Assembly (NCBI RefSeq): GCF_024171885.1 | Contig: NZ_JAMTCP010000029.1 | Location: 16,001-80,000, forward strand | Reading direction: 5' to 3' | DNA from: Streptoalloteichus tenebrarius | Lineage (GTDB): Bacteria; Actinomycetota; Actinomycetes; Mycobacteriales; Pseudonocardiaceae | Length of the DNA: 64,000 nucleotides | Part shown: one piece after another, positions 43,483 to 52,939 of the stretch | Position numbering within the stretch: position 1 is the first letter of the stretch | How the letters are laid out: each line of letters begins with the position of its first letter | The notes under the pieces: model-generated | What the model was told of the DNA's origin: nothing | Seen by the model: the letters and a program-made list of their open reading frames with translations, nothing else | Database searches by the model: none | Position numbers and translations under genes: made by a program

Positions 43483-44872
43483 ACGACACGGCGATCCTGG
43501 CCCCGGGGATGTGCAGGTTCCCGCCAGAGAGCAACGCGTTCAGCGCCGTGACGTCGGTGAACGTCATGTCGAGCGGCAGCACCCCGAGGAGCTGCGTCGC
43601 GCCGGGGTTCTCGCCGCTGACGTCCATCGGCGTCGGGCCGATCACCGGCAGGTGCGCGGTGCCCACCAGGCGCTCGGTGTAGAGCGTGATGGGGCCGGGC
43701 CGGATCGTGGACACGCTGTTCGGCGCCCCGGTCACGGCCAGCCGCCTGCCGCCGCCCAGGTCCCCGGTCTGCACCAGGTCGGTGATCTCGATCCCGCTGG
43801 TCGTGAACTTCATGACCTTGGTGTTGGTCCCGTTGACCGGCACCTCCGTCACGCCCTCGTAGTGCAGCGAACGCAACACCAACTTGGTCGCCCGCAGCGT
43901 CCAGGCCCGCCCCCTCGGCTCCAGTGGGGGCTGCTGGGCCGGCGGCTGGCCACTGGTCGTCGGCCCGCTCGCCGGCGTCGTCCCGCTCGTCGGCGTCGTC
44001 CCGCTCGTCGGGGTCGTCGCGGCGCCACTGGATGCCGTCGCGCCTCCGGTCGCCGTGGGCGCGGCGGAAGGTGACCCCGGGACGGGGTTTCCGCCCGGTG
44101 TCGGCGTGCTGACCGGCGGGGTGGAGGGGGCAGGAGCGGGAGTCGGCGTGGCGCCGCGCGACTTGGTCGGCCACGGCAGGAAGGGAAGCGTCGCCGCGGT
44201 CGCCGGAGCGGCCTGAGTGCCCACGGTGAGCAGCACGGCGGTGGCGACGGTCAACGCGCCGACCACCAGGAGCGCGGGCGGCACGCCCTGCTCCCGCCGC
44301 GCGTGCCGGGGGTGGGGAGAGGGCCGTCGGGGCGCGGAGACCGTCTCCTCCGCCGCCTCCACCACGGTCGCCGCGATCACGCTCTCCCCCGCGGGCGCGT
44401 TTCCCGCCACCAGCGTGGCCGGTGTGATCTCCGCCGTGATCGGCTTCGGCTCCGTGTCGAGCTGGTGGCGGGGACGACGCGCCGCGCCCGGCGTGTCGGT
44501 CCACGCCATCGCGAGCGCGGAGCCCAGGACGCCGAGCAGGGTGCCCACGAGGAACCCGCCGAGGTTCGCCGTGACCAGCGCGACGAGCGAGAGCAGCATC
44601 GTGCCCACGCCCGCCACGAGCCGGTACTGCGGGCGCGCCCACAGGGAGCCGGCCGCCAGCAGCAACAACACCCCGATCAGCAGCGAGGAGACGCCCCCGA
44701 TGGTGCTGATCGAGATCATCATGTCGCCGAGCCGGAACGTGGCGTAGGGCGGGACCAGCACCACGACGCCGGCGAGGGCCACGAGCAGGCCGGCCCAGAA
44801 CGGCCGGCCGCGCCGCCACCGGCGGAAGGCGGCCCTGCCGGCCGCCCACCGCCCCCGGTCCCGCCCCGCCAT
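43481..44872 (-). CDS. DUF6114 membrane protein with extended C-terminal domain
   Basis: This 463-residue protein has four membrane helices at 25-120 (FWAGLLVALAGVVVLVPPYATF, then MMISISTIGGVSSLLIGVLLLL) as in the actinobacterial DUF6114 family. A cytoplasmic or surface loop follows, a fifth helix (about 190-210), a Thr/Pro/Ser-rich linker with a repeated TPTSGT motif, and a C-terminal beta-rich domain of about 150 residues ending HIPGARIAVS. The last domain resembles the kind of fold in the upstream DUF6230 protein and may have been fused. ATG 44872 overlaps the DUF6230 stop, so they form one operon. Function unknown. Confidence 0.82.
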   Translation of the reverse strand: MAGRDRGRWAAGRAAFRRWRRGRPFWAGLLVALAGVVVLVPPYATFRLGDMMISISTIGGVSSLLIGVLLLLAAGSLWARPQYRLVAGVGTMLLSLVALVTANLGGFLVGTLLGVLGSALAMAWTDTPGAARRPRHQLDTEPKPITAEITPATLVAGNAPAGESVIAATVVEAAEETVSAPRRPSPHPRHARREQGVPPALLVVGALTVATAVLLTVGTQAAPATAATLPFLPWPTKSRGATPTPAPAPSTPPVSTPTPGGNPVPGSPSAAPTATGGATASSGAATTPTSGTTPTSGTTPASGPTTSGQPPAQQPPLEPRGRAWTLRATKLVLRSLHYEGVTEVPVNGTNTKVMKFTTSGIEITDLVQTGDLGGGRRLAVTGAPNSVSTIRPGPITLYTERLVGTAHLPVIGPTPMDVSGENPGATQLLGVLPLDMTFTDVTALNALLSGGNLHIPGARIAVS

Positions 44873-45480
44873 CAGAAGCACTCGTTGCGGCCGGAGAACA
44901 CGTCCAGCTTCATCCCCTTGAAGCGCAGTGTGGAGGCCGTCGTGCTCCACGCCGTCTGCCGCAGCGCCCCGAGCTGCACGGTGTCGGCCTGGATGCCCAG
45001 CGTGCCGGCCGCCCCGGTCGCGCCCTGCGGGCCCTTGCCGAGCTGCGCGGCGTCCACGCCGATCTCGGCGTTGCCCAGGGTGAGGTCGGCGTCGAGTTGC
45101 TCCATGTTGATCACGAGATTCTCGGCGGACATCCCACCCTTGCCACCCGCAGTGATCTTGACCGTGATGTCGCCGACCCCCGGCAGGCCCGGCACGACCA
45201 TGGACTGGCAGAAGTTGTCGAGGGTCGCCGTGCGCATGCCGTTGACCGCGACCGGGTGCGCCTTGTCGCTGCTGCGGTCCACGCTGCCGTACTGGACGAA
45301 CCCGGTGCCCGTCAGCCCGTCGGCCGAGGCCTTGAAGCTGGTGCCGGCGACGGTGAACGAGGCGGCGAGCGCGCCGCTGGACATGCCGAACATCAGCACG
45401 CCCACGCCGACGCCGCCCGCGGCCACCACCATCGCGAACCGGCCCCAGCGCGTCCTGCCCCTGGCGCCCGACTCCACCAT
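44872..45480 (-). CDS. DUF6230 family exported protein
   Basis: This 202-residue protein has an N-terminal hydrophobic segment (about 13-38, FAMVVAAGGVGVGVLMFGMSSGALA) serving as signal or anchor. The exported beta-rich part has SFTVAGTSFKASADGLTGTGFVQYG and a C-terminal cysteine near the end. Family members are always next to DUF6114 genes in actinomycetes. ATG 45480 has AGGAGG upstream; the frame extends further but without a ribosome site. The pair may form a cell-surface complex. Confidence 0.85.
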   Translation of the reverse strand: MVESGARGRTRWGRFAMVVAAGGVGVGVLMFGMSSGALAASFTVAGTSFKASADGLTGTGFVQYGSVDRSSDKAHPVAVNGMRTATLDNFCQSMVVPGLPGVGDITVKITAGGKGGMSAENLVINMEQLDADLTLGNAEIGVDAAQLGKGPQGATGAAGTLGIQADTVQLGALRQTAWSTTASTLRFKGMKLDVFSGRNECF

Positions 45481-45669
45481 GCCGTCCTCCTTGCCTCCGC
45501 TGTTGGTCGATCCGCGGCGGCGTGGCCCGTCGCACGCCCCTTCAGGGGGACGGCGACCGCCGTTCGGGGTGACGAGCTTCACCCAATGAGGGCAGGGTCA
45601 CAACATTACGGCGAGGTTTCGTTCCGTTTTCACCCGTTCGGAGCAGCACCAAGGCGGCAAAGCGGACGA

Positions 45670-46059
45670 CTAGCTGGCGGCGGGCCAGTCGGCCCCCCTG
45701 GGCCGCGCCTCCGGCGGAGCCGCGTCGATCACCTCGTCGAGCAGCCGCCGCGACCGGACGAGCTCCTCGATCTGCCGGTCCATCCGCTCCCGCTCGGCGC
45801 GCAGCTCCGCCACGAGGCCGCCGCACGGGACGAGGCGTTCACCGACGTCGCACACGCACGGCAGCACCCGGGCGATGGTGGAAGTGGACAACCCCGCCGC
45901 CAGCAGCGTGCGAATCCGCCGCACCGCGGCGACGTCGGCGTCGCTGTACCGCCGGTACCCACTGGGCGTGCGCTCAGGGCGCAGCAGGCCCTGCTCCTCG
46001 TAGTACCGCAGCAGGCGTTCGCTCACACCGGTCCGTCGGGCGAGTTCACCGATCCGCAT
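45670..46059 (-). CDS. MerR family transcriptional regulator
   Basis: This 129-residue MerR protein has the winged HTH (MRIGELARRTGVSERLLRYYEEQGLL, then YRRYSDADVAAVRRI) and a coiled dimer helix (about 92-118). The effector part has Cys residues at positions 79, 81 and 91 (PCVCDVGERLVPCGG), which could bind a metal or thiol reagent. ATG 46059 is preferred with GGGGGAC upstream; ATG 46071 is possible. No co-oriented neighbour exists, so the target may be itself. Confidence 0.88.
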   Translation of the reverse strand: MRIGELARRTGVSERLLRYYEEQGLLRPERTPSGYRRYSDADVAAVRRIRTLLAAGLSTSTIARVLPCVCDVGERLVPCGGLVAELRAERERMDRQIEELVRSRRLLDEVIDAAPPEARPRGADWPAAS

Positions 46060-46751
46060 CGTGTCCCCCATCGCAACACGCCAACCTTCACATGGATGAC
46101 AGACTTCGGCGTCGTCCTGTGACCAAGCACATGGCCCCACAGCGATGACACCTCGGGAACGGTCGTGTGGGCGCGAGATCGGCCGTGGAGCACACACTGA
46201 CGCTCGGGACGCAACGCCTCGGTGGAGAACCTCGTCGGCGTCGCGGACGTCCTGCCCAGCAACGCGGAACGGCTGGCGGACGCGGCCAACCGACCGCCGC
46301 GCGACGTGATCAACGCGACCAGCCGAACCCGCTCTGACCAGGAACGACCTCCCGGCCACCCAGGACACCCACCCCCGAGACAGCCCCCACCCGCCCTGGG
46401 GGGCGAGCCCCGCTCCAGCCTACCGAGCGGCGATCACGAACCCCAGCCGTCACGGCCAGCCTGGGGATAACTCCGGCGCCTGTGGACAACTGCCCCACCA
46501 AACGGATGAACCTGGCATGCCAGGCGCCGACTTCTGGTAGAACCCGCCTCCACCGTGCGATCCCACTCGGACATGGCACGAACAGGATCTCGAAAGCACC
46601 ACACCGAGCGGGCCGCGCCCACCCGGCGGAACGGGATGCCGCCGCTCCCCCGCCCGGCCGGGCGCGACACCCCGGCGCGGGCGCTCCCCGCGCCGCCGCG
46701 GCGGGGGCCGGTCGAACACCGGTCCCCGCCCGTCCTCGCTGGTCAGTACCG
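46060..46751. other. intergenic region with dispersed element
   Basis: About 690 bases between the MerR gene and tRNA-Thr, without a supported gene. It holds copy B of the dispersed element with DnaA-box-like sequences (46368-46492). Confidence 0.6.
46368..46492. repeat. dispersed intergenic element, copy B
   Basis: It aligns with 23485-23605: GGGGGGCGAGCCCCGCTCC, CGATCACG and AGCCTGGGGATAACTCC. It contains TGGGGATAA (46462-46470) and TGTGGACAA (46481-46489). The latter is the exact complement of the Streptomyces-type DnaA box TTGTCCACA. Confidence 0.65.
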
Positions 46752-46827
46752 TGGAGCCGGCGACGGGACTCGAACCCGTAACCGCCCGCTTACAAGGCGG
46801 GTGCTCTGCCAATTGAGCTACGCCGGC
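46752..46827 (-). tRNA. tRNA-Thr (anticodon UGU)
   Basis: Read on the minus strand, the acceptor GCCGGCG pairs with CGCCGGC, followed by discriminator T and an encoded CCA. The D arm TAGCTCAATTGGCAGAGCA, anticodon stem CCCGC/GCGGG with loop CTTGTAA, and T arm GGGTTCGAGTCCC are all intact. Anticodon TGT reads threonine ACA. Confidence 0.97.
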
Positions 46828-47039
46828 CGGACGCGCGCGGCGTCTCGCCGCGCACATCGTAAGCGTCGCGCACGCCCGCCGACGCCCCTCACACATCGGA
46901 ACCGATTCGACTACTTCGCGTACTGGGTTCGTCCGAATGAGCGACGTGGCGCAGGCCACTGCCCGGTGCTGCAACAGCGGAACCAGGCCGGCCGATGCCT
47001 CCCGGGACGCAAACCCGCTTCGACCTGGGAGGTGACCGC

Positions 47040-48470
47040 GTGCGGCTGGCACAGCGGGCCCGCAACGCCCTGTGGTGGCGGACCGCCTCGCACCACGCGA
47101 GGGTCGCCGCCGCCCCGACCGGACAGGCCGTCTACGGACCCCGACTGCCCGACGACACCACCGTGCACTCCGTCCTCGACCTGGCCCTGCGCATCGGCGA
47201 GGTCCAGCTCGCCAGCGGGGCCGGCGCGGCCGACGTGACCGCCACGATGTTGGCCGTCACCAACGCCTACGGGCTGCCGCGCTGCGAGGTGGACGTGATC
47301 TTCACCTCGATCACGGTCTGCTGCCACCGGGGCACCGAGGCCGCCCCGGTCACCAGCGTGCGGGTCGTGCGGTCGCGCAGCCACGACTACACCCGGCTGG
47401 CGAGCGTCGAGCACCTGGTCCGCGAGATCACGGCCGGCCGGACCAGCACCGCCGACGCCCACGCCGAACTCGACCGCATCACCACCGCGCCGCACCCGTA
47501 CCCGAGGTGGGTCGCGACGACGGCGTGGGCCGGGATGGCGGCCGCCGTGGCGGCGCTGCTCGGCGGCGGACTCGTCCTCGCCCTCATCGCCGCCGCGGTC
47601 ACCGCCGTCATCGACCGCGTCGGTCGGGTCCTCAACCGCAGGGCCCTGCCCTTCTTCTTCCAGCAGGCGGTCGGCGGCGCGCTCGCGACCGGCATCGCGC
47701 TCGGCCTGCACGCCACGGGGCTGCTGCCCGCCCACGTCCGGCCGTCGCTGGTCGTCGCGGCCGGCATCGTCGTGCTGCTGTCCGGCCTCTCGCTGGTCGG
47801 CGCCGTCCAGGACGCGATCACCGGCTTCAACGTCACCGCCGCCGGCCGCGCCATGGAGCTGACGCTGATGTCCACCGGGCTGGTCGCCGGCGTGGTGCTG
47901 GCGCTGCGCGCCGGGGTGGCGCTCGGCGCGTGGGTGTCGATCACCGACCCGCTGCCGCCCATGCCGGCGGACCTGCCGCTGATGGTGGCGGCGGGCGCGG
48001 CGACGTCGGCGTGCTTCGCGCTCGCCAGCTACGCCACCCCGAGGGCCCTGCTCGTCGCGGGCGCCGCCGGCGCGGCCGGCCTGGCCAGCTACGGCGCGTT
48101 GTCCCTCGTCGGCGCGGACGTGGTGATCGCCTCGGCCGGCGCGGCCACGCTGGTCGGCTTCGCCGGCGGTCTGGTCTCCCGCCGGCTGCGGGTGCCGCCG
48201 CTGGTGGTCGCGGTCTCCGGCATCACGCCGCTGCTGCCCGGTCTGACCACCTACCGGGGGCTGTCCCAGCTCGTCGTGGGCAACGACGTCGGCGGCGGCC
48301 TGTCCACGCTGCTGGTCGCGCTGGGCATCGCGCTCGCCCTGGCCGCGGGCGTGGTGCTCGGGGAGTACCTGGCCCAGCCGGTGCGCACCAGGCTGGGCCG
48401 GCTCGAACGCCGGCTCGCGGGTCCGCGGTTGTCCGGTCCGCTACGCCCGGCGAGGCGTCCCCTGGAGTGA
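47040..48470 (+). CDS. threonine/serine exporter family protein (ThrE-like)
   Basis: This 476-residue protein has a cytoplasmic N-terminal domain (about 35-155, with ALRIGEVQLASGAGAADVTATM and HDYTRLASVEHLVREI) typical of ThrE/DUF1212. About ten membrane helices follow, with the DUF3815-like second half fused, as in corynebacterial ThrE. ThrE exports threonine and serine. GTG 47040 has GGGAGG upstream. The C-terminus is basic and Pro-rich. A tRNA-Thr gene lies 200 bases away on the other strand; this is probably chance. Confidence 0.88.
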   Translation: MRLAQRARNALWWRTASHHARVAAAPTGQAVYGPRLPDDTTVHSVLDLALRIGEVQLASGAGAADVTATMLAVTNAYGLPRCEVDVIFTSITVCCHRGTEAAPVTSVRVVRSRSHDYTRLASVEHLVREITAGRTSTADAHAELDRITTAPHPYPRWVATTAWAGMAAAVAALLGGGLVLALIAAAVTAVIDRVGRVLNRRALPFFFQQAVGGALATGIALGLHATGLLPAHVRPSLVVAAGIVVLLSGLSLVGAVQDAITGFNVTAAGRAMELTLMSTGLVAGVVLALRAGVALGAWVSITDPLPPMPADLPLMVAAGAATSACFALASYATPRALLVAGAAGAAGLASYGALSLVGADVVIASAGAATLVGFAGGLVSRRLRVPPLVVAVSGITPLLPGLTTYRGLSQLVVGNDVGGGLSTLLVALGIALALAAGVVLGEYLAQPVRTRLGRLERRLAGPRLSGPLRPARRPLE

Positions 48471-48773
48471 CGGCGGGTCCCGGCCGTTCGGCACAGCGGG
48501 TGGGCGGGAGCGCGGCCGTTCGGGTGTGATCGGTCCGACGCCAACACGCGACCGGGGGGCAACCCGGATAACCTCTGTGCCGGGTCCCGCGGATCTTGCG
48601 ACGACGCGGTCCGCACGGCACGTCCCGGTGATCGGCCGGGTGTGCCCTGGGCTGGCGCGGCCGACGGACGCGCCACGACCGGCGACGCGCGCGGCGGGCG
48701 ATCGCGCCCGGTGGGGCCCAGGACGAGCAGCGCTGCCGCCGCACCCGACCGCGTTCCCGAGGAGGCGCACTAC
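48471..48773. other. intergenic region before otsA
   Basis: Just over 300 bases with no gene. It should contain the otsA promoter, but no convincing -35/-10 pair or dyad was seen. Confidence 0.4.
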
Positions 48774-50216
48774 GTGACCAACGGTGAAGGGGTACAACGC
48801 GCGGACTTCGTCGTCGTGGCCAACCGCCTTCCCGTCGACCTCGAACGCCTGGATGACGGCACCGAGCGCTGGCGACGCAGTCCCGGCGGTCTGGTCAGCG
48901 CGCTCGAACCGTTCCTCAGGGCGCGCAGCGGGGCCTGGGTGGGCTGGCCGGGCGTCGCCGACGCCGACGTGTCGCCGTTCACCGAGGAGGGCCTGCGGCT
49001 GCACCCGGTGCGGTTGAGCGCGGACGAGGTGCGGGACTACTACGAGGGCTTCTCCAACGGCACCCTGTGGCCGCTCTACCACGACGTGGTGGTGCCCCCG
49101 GCGTTCCACCGGAGCTGGTGGAACGCCTACGTGCGGGTCAACCGGCGGTTCGCCGAGGCCGCCGCCGAGGTGGCCGCGCCCGGCGCGACCGTCTGGGTGC
49201 AGGACTACCAGCTCCAGCTCGTGCCGGCGATGTTGCGCGAGCAGCGGCCGGACCTGCGGATCGGCTTCTTCCTGCACATCCCGTTTCCCCCGATCGAGTT
49301 GTTCATGCAGCTCCCGTGGCGCACCGAGATCATCCGGGGGCTGCTCGGCGCCGACCTGGTCGGGTTCCACCGACCGGGCGGGGCGCAGAACTTCCTGTGG
49401 CTGTCCCGGCGGCTGGCGGGCCTGGAGCCCAGCCGCGCCGCGGTCGGCGTGCGCACGAAACCCGGCGTGGTCCCGTTCGGCGACCGGGTGGTGCGGGTGG
49501 GCGCGTTCCCGATCTCGATCGACTCGGCCGGGCTGGACGCCCTCGCCCGGCGCAGGGACATCCAGCAGCGGGCCAGGGAGATCCGGGCCGAGCTGGGCAA
49601 CCCGAAGAAGATCCTGCTCGGTGTGGACCGGCTGGACTACACCAAGGGCATCGACGTCCGGCTGTTCGCCCTCCGCGAGCTGTTGGAGGACGGGCGGATC
49701 GACCCGGACGACGTCGTGATGGTGCAACTCGCCACGCCCAGCCGGGAGCGGGTGGAGCACTACCGGCAGATGCGGGAGGACATCGAGCGCGAGGTCGGCC
49801 GGATCAACGGCGAGTTCAGCCGGGTCGGTCGGCCGCCGGTGCACTACCTGCACACGTCGGTCAACCGCGAGGAGCTGGTCGCGTTCTACACGGCCGCCGA
49901 CGTGATGGTCGTGACCCCGGTCCGGGATGGTATGAACCTGGTCTGCAAGGAGTACGTCGCCTGCCGGTACGACCTCGGCGGCGCGCTCGTGCTCAGCGAG
50001 TTCGCCGGCGCGGCCGCCGAACTGACCAGCGCTTTCCTGGTGAACCCGCACGACCTGGACGGGGTCAAGAACGCGCTGCACGCCGCCCTCACCGTCGACC
50101 CGGCCGAGGGTCGCCGTAGGATGCGCGCGCTGCGCCGCCAGGTCCTGACCCACGACGTCGACCGCTGGGCACGGTCGTTCCTCGAAGCCCTGGGCTCGCA
50201 GCCGCACACTGAGTAG
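48774..50216 (+). CDS. otsA: trehalose-6-phosphate synthase
   Basis: This 480-residue GT20 enzyme makes trehalose-6-phosphate from UDP- or GDP-glucose and glucose-6-phosphate. Motifs: VVANRLPV and RRSPGGL near the start (glucose-6-phosphate loop), [26 protein letters not shown] and [15 protein letters not shown] (nucleotide-sugar site). GTG 48774 has GAGGAGG upstream. It is followed after 41 bases by the phosphatase-GH15 fusion, so synthesis and removal of trehalose are encoded together. Confidence 0.96.
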   Translation: MTNGEGVQRADFVVVANRLPVDLERLDDGTERWRRSPGGLVSALEPFLRARSGAWVGWPGVADADVSPFTEEGLRLHPVRLSADEVRDYYEGFSNGTLWPLYHDVVVPPAFHRSWWNAYVRVNRRFAEAAAEVAAPGATVWVQDYQLQLVPAMLREQRPDLRIGFFLHIPFPPIELFMQLPWRTEIIRGLLGADLVGFHRPGGAQNFLWLSRRLAGLEPSRAAVGVRTKPGVVPFGDRVVRVGAFPISIDSAGLDALARRRDIQQRAREIRAELGNPKKILLGVDRLDYTKGIDVRLFALRELLEDGRIDPDDVVMVQLATPSRERVEHYRQMREDIEREVGRINGEFSRVGRPPVHYLHTSVNREELVAFYTAADVMVVTPVRDGMNLVCKEYVACRYDLGGALVLSEFAGAAAELTSAFLVNPHDLDGVKNALHAALTVDPAEGRRRMRALRRQVLTHDVDRWARSFLEALGSQPHTE

Positions 50217-50257
50217 GTAACCGCCCACCACACCCCGACGCCGTGAGGAGAGAGGCG

Positions 50258-52807
50258 TTGACCGCCGAGGCCCTCCCCGCCGAGCTGCGCCGGGCGATCG
50301 TGCAACTGGCGCGAACGCCGCGGCTGCTCGTCGCCTGCGACTACGACGGAACGCTCGCGCCGATCGTGGAAGACCCGGAACGCGCCCGACCACTGCCCGA
50401 GTCAGTGAACGCGTTGCGTTCGCTGGCCGGGCTGCCGGCCACGACGGCCGCCGTGATCTCGGGGAGGGCGCTGCGCGACCTGGCGACCCTGTCCCGCCTG
50501 CCGGCGGAGGTCCACCTGGTCGGCAGTCACGGCTCGGAGTTCGACGTGGGCTTCGTGCACGCGCTCGACCCCGCCGCCAGGGACCTGCACCGCCGGCTGC
50601 ACGCCGAGCTGGAACGGATCATCGCCGGCGCCGAGGGCGTGAGCCTGGAGGACAAGCCGGCGAGCCTGGCCGTGCACGTGCGCCGCGCCCCGGCCGACGT
50701 GGCCGAGCGGGTGCTCGACCAGGTCCGCCGCGGCCCGTGCGCCTGGGACGGCGTCCAGGTCACCGAGGGCAAGGCCGTCATCGAGCTGGCCGTGGTGCAG
50801 ACCGACAAGGGCCACGCCCTCGACGTGCTGCGGCACCAGGTCGGCGCGACCGCCGCGATCTTCCTGGGCGACGACGTCACCGACGAGAAGGCGTTCGCCC
50901 GCCTGCACGGCCCCGACCTGGGGCTGAAGGTCGGGCCGGGCGAGACGCTGGCCGGCTACCGCATCGACGACACCGTGGACGTCGCCTGCGTGCTCGCCTT
51001 CCTCCTGGAGGAGCGCCGCACCTGGCTGTACGGCGAGCAGGCTCCGCCCATCGAGCGGCTGACCATGCTGGCCAACGAGCGGTCGGTCGCCCTGCTCACG
51101 CCGGACGCCAAGGTGACCTGGATGTGCCACCCCGAGCCGGACTCGGCCGCGGTGTTCGCCGACCTGCTCGGCGGCGCCGGCGCCGGCCACTTCTGGGTGA
51201 AGCCGGAGCGCAACGGCCTCCCGCTGGGCCAGCGGTACCTGCCGGGCACGATGACGGTGGAGACGCGCTGGTCGCGGCTGCTGGTCACCGACTACCTGGA
51301 CCACTACGCCGCGCCGCACCGCACGGACCTGGTCCGGGTGATCTCGGGCAGCACCTCGGCGGTGGTCGAGTTCGCGCCCCGCCCCGAGTTCGGCCAGGTG
51401 CCGGTGCGGCTGCTCGCCGAGCCGGACGGCCTGCGCGTGGTGGGGACCTCGGAGCCGATGGTGCTGCGCGCGCCGGGGGTCGAATGGCAGATCACCTCCG
51501 ATGGCATGCACGAGAGCGCCAGAGCCGTGGTCCGTCCCACGCCGGACACCCCCGTGGTGTTGGAACTGCGGTGCGGCAGCGACGACCTGGGCCCGTCGCA
51601 CGTGGCGGAGCCCGAGCGTCGCCGGCGCAGCGGCGCCTACTGGTCGGACTGGCTGGCGGGGCTGCGCCTGCCCAACGTCGAGCGGGACCTGGTCGCCCGG
51701 TCCGCCCTGACCCTGCGCGGGCTGTGCCACGCCGACACCGGCGCGATCCTGGCCGCCGCCACCACCTCGCTGCCCGAGGAGATCGGCGGCGTCCGGAACT
51801 GGGACTACCGCTACTGCTGGCTGCGCGACGCCGCGCTCACCGCGCAGACCCTGGTGTCGCTGGGCTCGCTGGGTGAGGCCGAGGCGTTCCTGGACTGGGT
51901 GCACCGGGTGCTGGCCACCCTGCCCGGGCCGGAGCGGCTGCACCCGCTGTACACGATCCACGGCAACAACCTCGGCCCCGAGGCCGTGATCGACACCCTG
52001 CCCGGCTACGCCGGCTCCCGCCCGGTGCGCGTGGGCAACCTCGCCAACCAGCAGGTGCAGCTCGACGTGTTCGGCCCGGTGGTCGAGCTGGTCGTCCGCC
52101 TCACCGAGGCCAGGGGCAAGCTCACCGACGACGACTGGGGCCTGGTGCGGGCCATGGCCGAGGCGGTGGCCCGCCGCTGGCACGAGCCGGACCACGGCAT
52201 CTGGGAGGAGCGGCACGCCCCCCGGCACCACGTCTACTCCAAGGTCATGTGCTGGGTGACCCTGGACCGCGCGGTGCGGCTGGGCGAGACCTACGGCCGT
52301 CCGGTGGACCCGAGCTGGCCGGAGCTGCGGGACGCGATCGCCGCCGACGTGCTGAAGAACGGCTGGAACGACGAGGTGCAGTCGTTCACCACCGCCTACG
52401 ACGGCACCGACCTGGACGCGGCCTCCCTGCACGTGGGCCTGACCCGGCTGATCGACCCGACCGACGAGCGGTTCCAGGCGACCGTGACCGCGATCGAGGC
52501 CGAGCTGCGCAGCGGGTCGACCGTCTACCGCTACCGGCGGGACGACGGCCTGCCCGGCGACGAGGGCGGCTTCCACCTCTGCGCGGCGTGGATGATCGAG
52601 GCCTACCTCCTCACCGGGCGCCGGACCGAGGCCGAGGAGCTGTTCCAGCAGCTCGTCGACGCGGCCGGCCCCACAGGGCTGCTGCCCGAGGAGTACGACC
52701 CGATCGCCGAGCGGTCGCTGGGCAACCACCCGCAGGCCTACTCGCACCTGGGCCTGATCCGGTGCGCCCAGTTGCTGGAGGCCACCGCTCCGGAAGCCAC
52801 CGCCTGA
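50258..52807 (+). CDS. otsB: trehalose-phosphatase fused to GH15 glucosidase/trehalase-like domain
   Basis: This 849-residue fusion has an N-terminal HAD trehalose-phosphatase (residues 15-255) with D28-x-D30-GT nucleophile motif, SHGSEF and the LGDDVTDEKAF metal site (203-213). A full-length GH15 domain (about 262-845) follows, with RNWDYRYCWLRD (513-524), a glucoamylase/trehalase signature. The first half would form trehalose from the OtsA product and the second may hydrolyse it, or another alpha-glucoside. TTG 50258 is chosen because GAGGAGAGAGG is just upstream; GTG 50243 would overlap that site. Activity of the GH15 half on trehalose is inferred. Confidence 0.92.
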   Translation: MTAEALPAELRRAIVQLARTPRLLVACDYDGTLAPIVEDPERARPLPESVNALRSLAGLPATTAAVISGRALRDLATLSRLPAEVHLVGSHGSEFDVGFVHALDPAARDLHRRLHAELERIIAGAEGVSLEDKPASLAVHVRRAPADVAERVLDQVRRGPCAWDGVQVTEGKAVIELAVVQTDKGHALDVLRHQVGATAAIFLGDDVTDEKAFARLHGPDLGLKVGPGETLAGYRIDDTVDVACVLAFLLEERRTWLYGEQAPPIERLTMLANERSVALLTPDAKVTWMCHPEPDSAAVFADLLGGAGAGHFWVKPERNGLPLGQRYLPGTMTVETRWSRLLVTDYLDHYAAPHRTDLVRVISGSTSAVVEFAPRPEFGQVPVRLLAEPDGLRVVGTSEPMVLRAPGVEWQITSDGMHESARAVVRPTPDTPVVLELRCGSDDLGPSHVAEPERRRRSGAYWSDWLAGLRLPNVERDLVARSALTLRGLCHADTGAILAAATTSLPEEIGGVRNWDYRYCWLRDAALTAQTLVSLGSLGEAEAFLDWVHRVLATLPGPERLHPLYTIHGNNLGPEAVIDTLPGYAGSRPVRVGNLANQQVQLDVFGPVVELVVRLTEARGKLTDDDWGLVRAMAEAVARRWHEPDHGIWEERHAPRHHVYSKVMCWVTLDRAVRLGETYGRPVDPSWPELRDAIAADVLKNGWNDEVQSFTTAYDGTDLDAASLHVGLTRLIDPTDERFQATVTAIEAELRSGSTVYRYRRDDGLPGDEGGFHLCAAWMIEAYLLTGRRTEAEELFQQLVDAAGPTGLLPEEYDPIAERSLGNHPQAYSHLGLIRCAQLLEATAPEATA

Positions 52808-52818
52808 TCGAGATCGAT

Positions 52819-52863
52819 GGTCGAGGGGCTCGTCGCGCGCCGCGCGCGGCGGGCCCCTCGACC
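52819..52863 (+). terminator. terminator of the ots operon
   Basis: GGTCGAGGGGC and GCCCCTCGACC form a perfect 11-bp stem; the loop contains a GC-rich inner hairpin. Confidence 0.8.
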
Positions 52864-52939
52864 CGTTTCCCGGCCGGTCTCCCGCGTCCCCGCCGGGTGG
52901 TTTCCCCGCCGGCCCACGTCAGGGTTGGCGTCGCTGGCG

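Noticed and set aside
46222..46470. Plus-strand ORF in the MerR-tRNA gap
   Set aside because: Covers the dispersed repeat element; composition and lack of ribosome site argue against coding.
46752..48470. Functional link between tRNA-Thr and the ThrE-like exporter
   Set aside because: They are on opposite strands without a shared control element; adjacency is most easily explained by chance.
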